A stretch of DNA of 64,000 bases from Siphonodentalium dalli (GCA_032622095.1 CP136069.1:5010976-5074975), one strand, 5' to 3'. Counted from the first letter of the stretch, positions 11,031-21,458 are shown. Notes: generated by a model not told the origin, from the sequence alone. Translations and numbers: made by a program.

Positions 11031-11172
11031 TATCCAGGCTTAAATATGGTGTATCTATTCACTAAATGTCCCTATTGATTCAGAGGTGTAAAATAATTAT
11101 ATATCCAGGCTTAAATATGGTGTATCTATTCACTAAATGTCCCTATTGATTCAGGGGTGTAAAATAATTATT
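11031..11172. repeat. 71-bp tandem duplication
   Basis: Copies begin TATCCAGGCTTAAATATGG at 11031 and 11102, nearly identical, so the duplication is recent. Confidence 0.9.
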
Positions 11173-12581
11173 TTGAGTCTTGGGTTGAGGACATGTCAAT
11201 GGTACTATATAAGGCTTATTTTTTTTCAATTTATTTCCAGGAATTGGACAGAAAGAATTACTATATTTAGAACATTAAAACACTTTTCACTGAAAATTGA
11301 TATTTTAACAAAAGCATTGCTAGGGCGTGGCAAAATATGCCATAACAAAGGGCTGTAACTCTTGTGAAAATCGGCGGTCAGAACCAAAATTCAAACTTGA
11401 CCTGAAATTTTGGGCTAGTAAACTCACATACAAAATTTTATTTCATGCAGTTCAGACTTACTAAAGTTATCATCTGGTAATAGTGATGGACAGACAGACG
11501 GATGGACCAATAACATACTAAATCACATATAAATCATCTGTTACATGTACTTATGCTATAAAGGCATATTGCATTGGTTGTGGGTTATAATTTAGATATA
11601 AAAGTTACCAAATTATGAATTTCCTCGAGAATAAACTAATAGTATAGTATAATGATAGCAAGGTTAAAAATAAGTGGCCGGTCAAGGTCAAGGTCATTGT
11701 CCGATGAGTAATAGCTTATGTCCAGTGCACTTCTGTATCTGTCGGACATTTTGTCCAATGGAAATTTTTAAACAATCTGTATCTCTTTGGGTACATCCAA
11801 GGAGCCATTACTGGCCAAATCGGACATTGAAAGTAAAAAATAATTCTTTTTTAATTTCAGATCAATTCAGAGTGAATATAATTATTTCGTTTGTGAATTG
11901 CAAATGTATTCATTAATCAACGTAAAGTTTTTTAACTTTTGAAAAAATAACATGGGTTTTTCCTGGGTGGCGTTTGGACGCTCACTAAAATGAGCGTATC
12001 ATTGACAAATAATAAGTTGATTGGAAATTTAAATACTGTCTCATACAGTACATCTAAAATTTTGGCAGCAACCATTTTGAAATGACCAACACCATCCATT
12101 TGGTGCCTGTCATTTTGACAGTCAGTTAAAATAAAATTATTTTTAGCCTTGAATGATAGTATGAATGCGATATTATCCACAAAACACTTTCTGTGAGCCG
12201 AACATTTGTTATACATGTACAGCACTTATAGCTAGACACTCGACACCGTGGCAATTATTTTGGGAGAGTGATTCATGGTGACCCATCTTGAGCGGTGAGG
12301 ATTAGTCAGTGCTTTACTGGTGTGTTGTAAACAACATGGTGGCAGTTTTAACCAAAGTTCATTGGTGGGGTCTTCCCGGTGTTGAATGTTTTGCTTATCA
12401 CGCACTCTTTACATACTGTACTGTACCGGAATTTGGCTTTTGTTTACATAACACAGCATACAAACTTCACAAGAACATACTATTTACGCGATATTTATGA
12501 TTGGTATAAGAACCAAGTCTGTCAATATTTTAATATTCTTTCTGTTTATGCTGGTTTTAACGGATGTGACTATTTTAACAG
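11173..12581. other. Mostly unassigned; family A-like fragment
   Basis: 11350-11520 carries GGCTGTAACTC, TTTTGGGCTAGTAAACTC and GGACAGACAGACGG, the tail of a family A-like repeat. The rest (11520-12581) has no repeat or gene I recognise. Confidence 0.4.
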
Positions 12582-12654
12582 CAATACCATCGTGAAGGCT
12601 TCCCATGACTTTAATGTTACTGGCGAGATGGGCATTATTTACACAGTGCTACAT
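12582..12654 (+). CDS. Possible internal exon, unrecognised
   Basis: The segment lies between a usable acceptor (TGACTATTTTAACAG, ending at 12581) and a consensus donor (CAT then GTAAGT at 12655). In the open frame it reads one split codon then NTIVKASHDFNVTGEMGI, followed by IYTVLH. The upstream frame is also open for about 70 codons, so the acceptor choice is uncertain. No partner exons were found, no domain is recognisable, and a MITE begins 13 bp downstream. Chance is a real possibility; the call rests only on the splice-site pair and the non-repetitive, coding-like composition. Confidence 0.22.
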
Positions 12655-12666
12655 GTAAGTGTAGTA

Positions 12667-12755
12667 TACAGTAATGCCCTAAATAATCGACCCCTTAACC
12701 ACAGCAGAATTATGCTCTCACTGAGAGCTTTCTGATGAATGGCAACAAGCCGTAC
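12667..12755. mobile_element. Internally deleted pogo/Tc1-like MITE
   Basis: TACAGTAATGCCCTAAATAA to CAGAATTATG is joined directly to CTCTCACTGAGAGCTTTC, so most of the left arm is deleted. The right arm stops after CAACAAGCCGTA. Confidence 0.75.
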
Positions 12756-12966
12756 CCAGTGTTAATTTATTACATAACTCTTTACAGATTCATTCATTTG
12801 TTGAGTATAAAAGGAGATGGTTCCATACGGTTGGATTTAGTGTACAGTACACCTTAAACACAGGCTGAAAATATATATGTTTCAGTAGATATATAAATAT
12901 GAGTTAAATGGTGATGGAGAATTGATTTTATAGAAGCAGTCTATATTTTGTCATTGGGTATTCAGG

Positions 12967-13191
12967 TCCCTTCCATGACTGGAGCTTCCGGAAATTTTGC
13001 GAAAACCCTCTGCCAATGCATTCTCTTATATATAAGAGAATAAATTGGACTAACAATATTTACCATGACCTTGTAAGCCAGTGCATTCTCTTATATATGT
13101 GAGGCTCCCTATGGGAGACTCGCATATATAAGAGAATGCACTGGCACAGGATATTTATTACTGCACCAGCACAACTCCAGTTATGAAAGGG
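12967..13191. mobile_element. TTAA-type MITE, CATGACTGGAG terminus, two hairpins
   Basis: Left TCCCTTCCATGACTGGAGC, right CTCCAGTTATGAAAGGG with TTAA at 13192. It holds a collapsed hairpin (13014-13050) and a complete variant hairpin (13079-13147) whose inner stem is CTCCC/GGGAG instead of CGACC/GGTCG. Confidence 0.7.
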
Positions 13192-13261
13192 TTAATTTAT
13201 TACACAACTGTTATAACACAGACTGAAAAGATCAATGTTTCCGCAGATACATGTATATGAA

Positions 13262-13475
13262 TACAGTAATGCCCTATATAATCGACTACTTGACCACAGC
13301 AGAATTATGGGTAACTTTTCAGGATTTAGTCGGAAATATGCCTTGTTGCCATTCATCGGAAAGCTCTCACTGAAAAATAATCGACTCCTTAACCTCACTG
13401 AGAGCTTTCCGATGAATGGCAACAAGCCATATTTCCGACTAATTCCTGAAAAATTACCCATAATTCTGCTGTGGA
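13262..13475. mobile_element. Pogo/Tc1-like MITE, right end lost
   Basis: Palindrome with an extra partial copy of the left terminus (AATAATCGACTCCTTAACC) at the centre. The right arm stops at CTGCTGTGG, just before the next element. Confidence 0.8.
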
Positions 13476-13486
13476 GTTAAATGGGG

Positions 13487-13834
13487 GTGAAATGGTCATT
13501 GTCACCCCCCTTTCGTTCAGTTGGGTACCCAGCTTTTTAAAACTTTCAGTTGGGTACCCAGCTTTTATAAAATTTACAGTTCGGTACCCAGCTTTATGAG
13601 CAGTCAATATGCAGTACTTATGTCCTATGGATACAATTCTTCTCCGCTATTATTTTCAAGCATCGTGATGAATAGACATCATAATTCATATGTAAACAAG
13701 AATTCACAAATTTACCAGGTTCATTTCGCAATCAAGCTCTGTGTGAGATTTCATAAAGCTGGGTACCCAAATGTAAATTTTACAAAAGCTGGGTACCCAA
13801 CTGAACGAAAGGGGGTGACAGGGACCATTTCAGC
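13487..13834. mobile_element. 348-bp foldback element with GGGTACCC subterminal arrays
   Basis: The termini, GTGAAATGGTC and GACCATTTCAGC, are inverted. Inside each lies an array of a roughly 31-bp unit centred on GTTGGGTACCCAGCTTTT: three units on the left, two inverted on the right. The 10-bp TTAAATGGGG is repeated on both sides (13477-13486, 13835-13844), a candidate 9-10-bp target duplication as in MULE elements. TTAAATGGGG also recurs at 14201, so the host itself may have been repeated. Confidence 0.7.
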
Positions 13835-13858
13835 TTAAATGGGGACTGTATGAGTTAA

Positions 13859-14200
13859 CCCTTTACCCAACAAACCGGCCAAAACCGGCCAAATAAAGCT
13901 TCAACAGCCTAAAATATCTTAGGTCTGTCTCAATAGAACCATACAAATATGGATATCATTGGAACCGGCTCCTTGACCACATTGTGATAGTTACAGTTAT
14001 GCCCTGTGCCAATGCATTCTCTTATATATGCGAGTCGACCATAGGTCGCCTCGCATATATAAGAGAATGCATTGGCCAAAAAAATTATAATTTTTAATGT
14101 GTTAAGCAAATGCATTCTCTTATATATGCGAGGCGACCTATGGTCGACTCGCATATATAAGAGAATGCATTGGCACAGGGCCCTTCTGTTGGGTAAAGAG
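13859..14200. mobile_element. Intact 342-bp TTAA MITE with two hairpins
   Basis: TTAA at 13855-13858 and 14201-14204. Termini CCCTTTACCCAACA and TGTTGGGTAAAGAG. The left side has AACCGGCCAAAACCGGCC, and two head-to-head hairpins sit at 14009-14075 and 14106-14170. Reference copy for the CCCTTTACCC class. Confidence 0.88.
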
Positions 14201-14534
14201 TTAAATGGGGACAGAGAATTGATTACAGGACGAATTGCTGCTGAATCTTCTCCCAATCAATAAATCATAAAACGTGTCCGGATCGTGTAGCGTTACTTCT
14301 CTCACGAGAGACGCATGTTAAACACGGATTATATACGATCTAATTTGCAATGGGGAGTAGGTGACGTCAGTGATGTCATATCAGTGACAATGACCAGTGG
14401 GTTACCATGACGGCGCTAATTGCAAATCTATAATCAATAGATGTACAATCGAGGTGATAGTTCGCGCGGTCAGATTCAATCAACGAGTCACGACAGGTTT
14501 ATTGTTGTGAAGTCAAATATGATCAGAACTACAT

Positions 14535-14820
14535 AAGTGGAAGTGTTTCAGGAGTAAAGAACTACATTAAGTACATACACATGTACATGTTAAGTGGAAG
14601 TGTTTCAGGAGTAAAGAACTACATTAAGTACATACACATGTACATGTTAAGTGGATGTGTTTCAGGCATAAAAAGACTGTGAGGTCACTCAATTTATTAT
14701 TATATATCGTGTGAAGTCAAATCCTATCAAAACTACATAAGTGGACGTGTTTCAGGCGTAAAAAGACTGCGAGGTCATTCAATTTATTATTATTGATAGT
14801 GTGAAGTCAAATGTTGATTA
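14535..14820. repeat. Nested tandem repeats (57 bp and about 110 bp)
   Basis: AAGTGGAAGTGTTTCAGGAG starts a 57-bp unit at 14535 and 14592. Related longer units ending in GAGGTCA.TCAATTTATTA follow, around 14649-14710 and 14740-14800. GTGAAGTCAAAT recurs between them. Confidence 0.8.
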
Positions 14821-14829
14821 ACCCATTCA

Positions 14830-15566
14830 TAATTACTGGTAGATGCTCACTGAAAGGTAGTTACATTTGTAAGCCGGGAGTCATTAATACAACTTAGATA
14901 CAAACTTGAACCTAATACAACTGAATTTGGTGAAGCTACATTAGATCGCTGTGCGGGATAGCATCACTAAATTCACCCTCTAGGGACCTCATTCGCACTA
15001 TTTGCAGGCTTGTGCAGGTTTCTCACATGTTCCAGGGACAACTTAAACAAGCATATCATTTTATACACTTTACCCAACGGTAATATGACTATCGCCATTA
15101 CCTCCACCCAATACTAATAGGAGGGAACGTCGCCACCCCAGCCAACAGAACTTTCTGGTGACGTCAATGTTATTGGAACAAAATTGTATTATTACACATA
15201 TTTTATGGTGGCTCTTGTTTTATGAGATTATGTTTATCTGCATGGATGGGAGTAATTTTGTTTTCAGAGTTGTGAATCCCCCTCCTCTAGTATGATAGTA
15301 TGGTGAATAATTATTAGGTTTTATATTTATATTTTATAACAATAGTTGTAATAAACAAACAAAAGGTAAGTTGTTTTTTTTTACATTAAAATTTACGTTA
15401 AAAATAAAAGCAATTTGTTGTGTTATAACGCAATATTTTTGTTGTGAACTATGACGGGGAAAAACGCAAAACTCTGGGCTCTGTGGATGCTATGCGACAG
15501 GACTCTCTAGGGCTTATTTGACGCTATGTGGCAGGGCGCTCAGGGGCTCTCTGAATGCTAAAGGGT
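14830..15566. other. No gene recognised
   Basis: 14942-14993 is half of the GGGTGAATTT palindrome. The remainder is AT-rich sequence without a repeat or ORF I can place. Confidence 0.4.
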
Positions 15567-15815
15567 TATCACTTCCATGACTGGAGCATCCTGAAATTTT
15601 GCGAAAACCCTGTGCCAATGCATTCTCTTATCTCCTATAGGGAGCCTCAAATATATATAAGAGAATATATTGGCCTCACAATATTTGCCTTGACCTTGTA
15701 AGCCAGTGCATTCTCTCATATATGCGAGGCTCCCATGGGAGCGTCGCATATATAAAAGAATCCACTGGCACATGATGTTTAATGCTGCACCAGCGCAGCT
15801 ACCATCATGAAAGGA
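15567..15815. mobile_element. MITE of CATGACTGGAG class, two hairpins, degraded ends
   Basis: TTCCATGACTGGAGCATC at the left, CTACCATCATGAAAGG at the right, hairpins at 15612-15675 and 15703-15769. Neither edge keeps an intact TTAA. Confidence 0.6.
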
Positions 15816-16611
15816 ATAATAACTGAGGCAATATATAAAGTTTACTGTTTAACCCACAGGGAGCCTCACACAGATGGAAGCATGCACTACAGAGTGTCGT
15901 CTGCTGCAGTTTATGTGTGTCAGATTCCCTGCTAGACATGAAAAGTTACCAGAATTTCAATCTTTTAGATTTTAAGAAAATTCAAGGCCTGGTCAGTCTT
16001 GTTAAATTCAGAATGTCAGAAATTGTAAGATTCCCTTTAAAAAAAAATTATATTCCAGAAAAAAATAGTCAAGATTTTTATATTAATGGCTCAAAACTGC
16101 TCTAAAGAGGCATTTTTACAATGTCATTGTACATTCTGCACTTTACTTTGTTCCACCGGGTCATTTTATAACCACAAATGATGATACAATATTGTGAGGT
16201 CACCTGGGTCATATACTGAGAACAGAAAACACTGAAACGTTTGTACTGAGGCCTATGTAAAATATTTAGACCATTGAGTCGTAGCTTTTGAAGTGATACT
16301 CCTGTAGATTGCACTCCATGATCACAAGACGCGTGTTTTGAATTGATATTAACTCCTATTGCGTCAATACCCTAATATGGATTCTTTTATTTCAATAGAC
16401 TTTATCTGAGCTGTTATACAAACATGCCCCAAGACACTGTAAACACCACAAGTCATTTACCTGAGCTTTATGTCTGGATCACACAGGTAGATCTATTATA
16501 AATACATAATTTACAACACCCACAGCCATGATGTACATGTAGATATATTATAAATACATAATGTACAATACACGGACAGCCATGACGTAGATCTATTATA
16601 AAAACATAATG

Positions 16612-16723
16612 TACAGTAATGCCCTACATAATCGACTCCTTAACCACAGCAGAAATATGGGTAATTTTTCAGGAATTAGTCAGAAATATGGCTTGTTGCC
16701 ATTCATCGGAAAGCTCTCACTGA
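16612..16723. mobile_element. Left half of pogo/Tc1-like MITE
   Basis: From TACAGTAATGCCCTACATAA to GAAAGCTCTCACTGAAA, ending at the palindrome centre. Confidence 0.8.
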
Positions 16724-17472
16724 AATTTGTTTACATAACCACAACATTGTGTGCGCAATTTGTAGCATTTTAAATTATTTGTTTATTTGAAGAACAATCT
16801 ATAATAGTTTTATGTGAGATTGTTAAAATTCGCAACTGCATAGACCAGCTACATGTAGCATTTTTACCTGTGCAATCAGGGGGGGGGGGGGGGGGGGGGG
16901 GGGGGTCGGTCAAAAGTAAAAACATATCACGCTGAAAATGGCCTTATAGTTACCCTTGGACTACACAAAAAACCAAAAAGAATGGAGAAAAAAACAATTT
17001 GGAATTTATTTTTACAAATATTTTCCATTTTTAGGTGCCACGCCCACTAAAATGAAAACAGAAATAATGAGTTTCAAAGCAAATAAAACCAATAACTTAT
17101 ACCTATTATGTTCTTAAGTGGCCACTGAAGACATAGCAAAACTCAAATTTCTTGTATCGGTGAAAAAAATGACAAAAAGTGGATTTTTTTAAAATGGTCC
17201 GGCCGCGGGGGACCCACCCTAGGCCCTATATGTTGCAAATTTTTTCCGACCCCACCTCTGGTGCAATGCGCACAAAAAATCACATATGTACATATTGTGC
17301 AAAGACTTGACTCTTCCAAATTTTATGACATGCATAAGTCCGTTTAAAAGTATTTAAACCTTTGAACCTATAACGTCAAAACATTTGCATAATTCTTAAA
17401 TGATGATATCCCGTAACTTAAAAATGTGTTGAATCATGCATCATAATGGTGAATTAGAGCCCTGCAAAGCTT
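16724..17472. other. No gene recognised; contains poly-G
   Basis: Unassigned apart from a 27-G run (16879-16905). Downstream phrases such as AAAATGGTCC and GGACCCACCC resemble dispersed repeats but could not be matched within the window. Confidence 0.4.
16879..16905. repeat. Poly-G run (27 G)
   Basis: Uninterrupted G run, the longest homopolymer in the window. Its length may be unreliable in assembly. Confidence 0.95.
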
Positions 17473-17521
17473 CGATTCGGTGTCGACATCGGGGACCTGA
17501 TTCAGGATCGACACCGAATCG
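17473..17521. repeat. Short hairpin CGATTCGGTGTCGA
   Basis: CGATTCGGTGTCGA and its complement TCGACACCGAATCG are separated by about 21 bp. Confidence 0.8.
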
Positions 17522-17637
17522 GCTTCACATATGTACATGTTGTATGACTCTATAATGAGGGGTGGATTTGGAAATATTGGAATTGACAAAATTCATACAT
17601 ATGGAACACATGGGGACTGAACACGAATGTAGCAACA

Positions 17638-17984
17638 TACCGCTATTCTCAAAGTAATTGACCAGAAAAACGGGGTGATACCCCGGTCATGACCGCGGTG
17701 ATACCGGTAATAAACGGTAGCGGTATCGAGACGGTCATGGCGTGGAGTTACGGTATTGGGCGATAATGATACCGTGGTCTTTTAGCGTGCACCGCATTAA
17801 TTTTGTTGAATACCGCGGTGATTTTCATGGAACTCTTTTAGGGGAGGTATTTACTCACACATACTTGTTCGCGTTAACAAGCGGTATCAGTACCGCGGTA
17901 TTGGAGGATACCGCGGTATAGTACCGCCATATTAACGGGGTGACACCACGTTATTGGTGGTCAATTACTTTAAGTATAGCGGTA
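17638..17984. mobile_element. 347-bp inverted-repeat element rich in CCGCGGTA
   Basis: Termini TACCGCTATTCTCAAAGTAA and the complement of TACCGCTATACTTAAAGTAA, both continuing TTGACCA. If TA is the target, the element begins CCGC. The interior is GC-rich with repeated ATACCGCGGTA, ACCGCGGT and CGGTAT boxes, unlike the AT-rich surroundings. Confidence 0.75.
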
Positions 17985-18010
17985 GGCCTTATCATGCCAT
18001 CAGAAAATCT

Positions 18011-18583
18011 GTAATGCCCTAAATAATCGACCCCTTAACCACAGCAGAATTATGGGTAATTTTTCAAGATTTAGTCCGAAATATGGCTTGTTGCCATTCA
18101 CTGAGAGCTTTCTGATGAATGGCAACAAGCCATATTTCCGACTAAATCCTGAAAAATTACCTATAAGTCTTCTGTGGTTAACCCTTTACCCAACAGAAGG
18201 GCCCTGTGCCAATGCATTCTCTTATATATGCGAGTCGACCATAGGTCGCCTCGCATATATAAGAGAATGCATTGGCTTAACACATTAAAAATTATAAAAT
18301 TGTTAAAGAATGTAAGAAAAAATGGTAAAAAGTGTTAAAAAAAGGATTTTTTTTAGGCCAATGCATTCTCTTATATATGCGAGGCGACCTATAGTCGACT
18401 CGCATATATAAGAGAATGCATTGGCACAGGGCATAACTGTAACTATCACAATGAGGTCAAGGAGCCGGTTCCAATGATATCCATATTTGTATGGTTCTAT
18501 TGAGACAGACCGAAGATATTTTAGGCTGTTGAAGCTTTATTTGGCCGGTTTGTTGGGTAAAGGGTTAAGGAGTCAATTATTGA
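18011..18583. mobile_element. Pogo/Tc1-like MITE split by a TTAA insertion
   Basis: The left part runs 18011-18181 and stops at CTGTGGTTAA. After the 383-bp insertion the MITE resumes at 18565 with TTAAGGAGTCAATTATT, exactly the expected continuation. The outermost right terminus is missing. Confidence 0.85.
18182..18564. mobile_element. 383-bp CCCTTTACCC MITE inserted at TTAA
   Basis: Complete element, CCCTTTACCCAACAGA to TTGTTGGGTAAAGGG, hairpins at 18206-18276 and 18357-18425. TTAA is duplicated at 18178-18181 and 18565-18568. The host is the palindromic MITE, whose uninterrupted sequence is known from other copies. Confidence 0.92.
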
Positions 18584-18584
18584 T

Positions 18585-18703
18585 TGAAGTTCCCCAGATG
18601 AAGTTCCCCAGATGAAGTTCCCCAGATGAAGTTCCCCAGTTGAAGTTCCCCAGTTGAAGTTCCCAAGATGAAGTTCCCCAGTTGAAGTTCCCCAGTTGAA
18701 GTT
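18585..18703. repeat. 14-bp minisatellite, about 8 copies
   Basis: Unit GAAGTTCCCCAGAT or GAAGTTCCCCAGTT. It runs into TTGGTGCTATTAGTC, a relative of the GAAGTTGGTGATGTTCACCC repeat at 21520 and 26090. Confidence 0.9.
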
Positions 18704-18895
18704 GGTGCTATTAGTCTTCTTGATTATGCATTTTATCGTCTGCAAATTAGGGAATATAGAAACTGAATAGAAGGGAAAAAGTAACTAAAAATAATGTTAA
18801 TTAGTGACTATAGATACTTCCCAGAAAATGAGGCCTAAGCAGAATGAGGTCTCCAGAGGGTACACCCTGCAGTGAACTTGGGATACAACTAAAGT

Positions 18896-19090
18896 AGACC
18901 AAGTCTTCTCGGTCCACATGCTTGGGGTATTGGTTGGGATGATGCTTTTTTTGGACCGAGTCCCGCCCCATTACTCTTCTATAACGGACGTTCATTCAAA
19001 ATATGTACTACATGTAAATGTGGTGCCCGGGCATTCACATCAACCCCTGAATGTGATTAATCACCTTACATGCACCTGTACATGTCCGCG
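18896..19090. mobile_element. Left arm of AGACCAAGTCTTCTC foldback family
   Basis: TAGACCAAGTCTTCTCGGTC to about GTGATTAATCACC. It matches the left arm of the complete element at 57989-58546. Confidence 0.65.
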
Positions 19091-19126
19091 ATTAATCTTT
19101 ATTCAAAATTATATACAATCTGTGAT

Positions 19127-20060
19127 ATAACGAGAGGCCGATCACGATTGGCAGATGTTTAACCCATACCTTGGCGACAGCGATGAGCTATTTTCATAAA
19201 TCCTTACATCATCCTTTTCATGAGTGCAAAACTTTCAACAATTCACACCTTACTATTAAGTTCACAAGTGGAATCACACTTATTGGGCACCTTGCTCACA
19301 TAAACACAATGTTAATGCAGATGTGGCTTTGATTTCAACCTATTAGTGACTCCAACACAGATATGTCTTATAGAGTGATAAAGCTAATTAAGCTCAATCC
19401 ATAGTCCGAGAGAAGCACCATAGTCGTCAAATATAAAATAGTAGATAAACATCATAGCAACTCAATTTATCTGTTTATTACATTGGAACATGAAACATAA
19501 CATATTGTGTTCTTTTTATTATCATTGCTATTTTTTTGTTTATTATGTTTTGTGTCAGCTGCATATTAAAAATTCATAGCAACCTATTAATATTTCACCA
19601 CTAAAAAAACAATCAATACCTGAACAACTATACAAGTGAGGGATGTATAGACCTGGATATAAAATATGATTGCTAATGATTGGATATAAAGGTTAATTTT
19701 CTTCTAAGCTGATTGGAAAGATACAATATCTGTAAACAGTTTAAATATAATTAAAGTTATGGTTAATATTTTCAAAACCATTCAATCGATACCAAAATCT
19801 AATGCAGGTTAGGAGTGTGTTATCATAAACTGTGCCAGAACTGTTAACATAATCAATGCAAATATTTGAGTTATCAAATCGGATAGTAAGGGGTTAATCT
19901 TACCCAAACTAATGAATTGATAAACACAAAATAGTCAACAAAAAGCATGTCATTGGATTTAGAAACCCATACAATAAGTCAGTCTCAGACAGACAGACAG
20001 ACGGATGAACGACGGATGGTTGATCCGGACATCGGCATTATGTGTACCATACATGGTATG
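19127..20060 (+). mobile_element. Family A repeat, shortened copy
   Basis: Head TAACGAGAGGCCGATCACGA, tail GTGTACCATACATGGTATGG. Shorter than the 6928 copy. It carries the empty TTAA site (19256-19259) for the nested element at 7045. Confidence 0.7.
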
Positions 20061-20224
20061 GCCAAGGCTAGATATAAAAAGGTATAGTGATGATGCGATC
20101 GTATAATGTATTGTTTACATGCATTTTCTGATAGCGACAAATGAAAATTCTCTGGGAAAACTAGGCTTTGTTTACTTTAATATACATTGCTTTGACAATT
20201 AACGGACCTCTGATATATGTATGT

Positions 20225-20439
20225 TTGATATCATCATGCTTGGGAAAGGCTGCCCTCTATGTTCATATATGCAAAGCTTCCAACGTGACCTAATCCAAAG
20301 ACATACAAGCAATATAACACCCACCCACGATTCTGGGTGTAATTAACATCCGTTATAGAATAGCAACGGGGCAGAACTCAGTCGAAAAACAACATCATCC
20401 CAACCGATATCTTGTGGACAGAGAAGATTTAGTCTACAA
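20225..20439. mobile_element. Right arm of AGACCAAGTCTTCTC foldback family
   Basis: From ATCATGCTTGGGAAAGGCTG to GGACAGAGAAGATTTAGTCT, the mirror of the family start. Confidence 0.6.
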
Positions 20440-20488
20440 AAAAGGTATCAATATTAAAATCTGTTCAATCCTCAAATATGTAATTTGG

Positions 20489-20623
20489 TAAATAATCGAC
20501 TCCACAACCTCACTGAGAGCTTTCCGATGAATGGCAACAAGCCATATTTCTGACTAAATCCTGAAAAATTACCCATAATTCTGCTGTGGTTAAGGAGTTG
20601 ATTATTTAGGGCATTATACTGTA
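20489..20623. mobile_element. Pogo/Tc1-like MITE, left arm mostly deleted
   Basis: AAATAATCGACTCCACAACC is joined to CACTGAGAGCTTTCC and the full right arm, ending GGGCATTATACTGTA. Confidence 0.75.
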
Positions 20624-20639
20624 TACCACTTGAAATCGC

Positions 20640-20935
20640 AGATCGAAATGGCAATATTGCCGCAGAAAGAGACTAATGGACAAGCTGACACCCAATCGCA
20701 GATCAAAATGGCAAACATAAAAAAAACCCAAATATTTCATACAAAATACATTCCAAATTAAAAATGGGGGATAATTATGACATGAACAGACATCGGACAG
20801 ACGTATGGATGGACGCACAGACACACGGACGGTACGACGCACAGACGGACGGACGGACAGGTGCAAAACAGTATACCCCCCTTTTTTTTTTAAAGGGGGT
20901 ATAAAACCAAATATTTCATACAAAATACATTCCAA
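20640..20935. mobile_element. Dispersed repeat ending GTGCAAAACAGTATACCCC
   Basis: Contains CAGACGGACGGACGGACAGG and the terminal GTGCAAAACAGTATACCCCC. AAATATTTCATACAAAATAC occurs on both sides (20730, 20910). A relative is at 58640-58835. The minus-strand open frame here is a by-product of repeated CAGACGGACG. Confidence 0.6.
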
Positions 20936-21371
20936 GTTAAAAATGGGGGATAACTAATCTAAAATAAGTCCAACCAATCTCACAATCGCAGGTGGCCATT
21001 GTTATTTGTATGTTTATCTGAATGCCATCATGTGATTTTGTCTGAATAATATCAACTGAAGAAGGCCTGCCGAAAGCTTTTGAAGAGCGACTCATCCCCT
21101 GGACCATTTATACACAAGATATTATAGTTTGTACATACTAGTACATCTAGGTCAGCTGACTAATCTACCAGCCAAGTTGATGCCAATACACTGTTAATGC
21201 TTGCTCCTTGGGGCATAAAACAATAAAAACAAGTAGGGCTGGTACAAACTAATAAAACAGAATCCCTGCGGTTATAACAGATCAATATTTAATCAATGAA
21301 GATTATTAGAATGTAATTCAACCACAATCTTAGTCCATATGTACTAAACATCAGCGTTCAAGTCTTGAAAT
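20936..21371. other. No gene recognised
   Basis: GAAGAAGGCCTGCCGAAAGC at about 21058 resembles phrases near the 3' ends of some retroelements, but nothing else supports one. 21235-21305 (AAGTAGGGCTGGTACAAACT onward) recurs at 26553-26640. Confidence 0.35.
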
Positions 21372-21458
21372 GAGGTCTCCAGAGGGTGAATTTAGTGACA
21401 CTATCCCACACGGTTGGATAGCATCAGCAAATTCACCCTCTGTGAACCTCATTCTGCT
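21372..21458. mobile_element. Short palindrome, GGGTGAATTT type
   Basis: GAGGTCTCCAGAGGGTGAAT and its inverse around GACACTATCCCACACGGT. Same family as 9321-9406. Confidence 0.75.

Noticed and set aside
13192-13480. ORFs with MNGNKPYFRLNPEKLPIILLW
   Set aside because: Translation of the pogo/Tc1-like palindromic MITE, repeated at every copy and in both directions.
13930-14263. ORFs with CANAFSYICESTIGRLAYIREC
   Set aside because: The same peptide appears at every copy of the CCAATGCATT hairpin on both strands; it is a by-product of the hairpin.
20606-20935. 109-codon minus-strand ORF with SVRPSVRRTVRVSVRPS
   Set aside because: It comes from repeated GACGGACG in the tail of a dispersed repeat.
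21050-21090. GAAGAAGGCCTGCCGAAAGC as the end of a Penelope-type element
   Set aside because: Only this short phrase was seen; no GIY-YIG or reverse transcriptase remnant is nearby.
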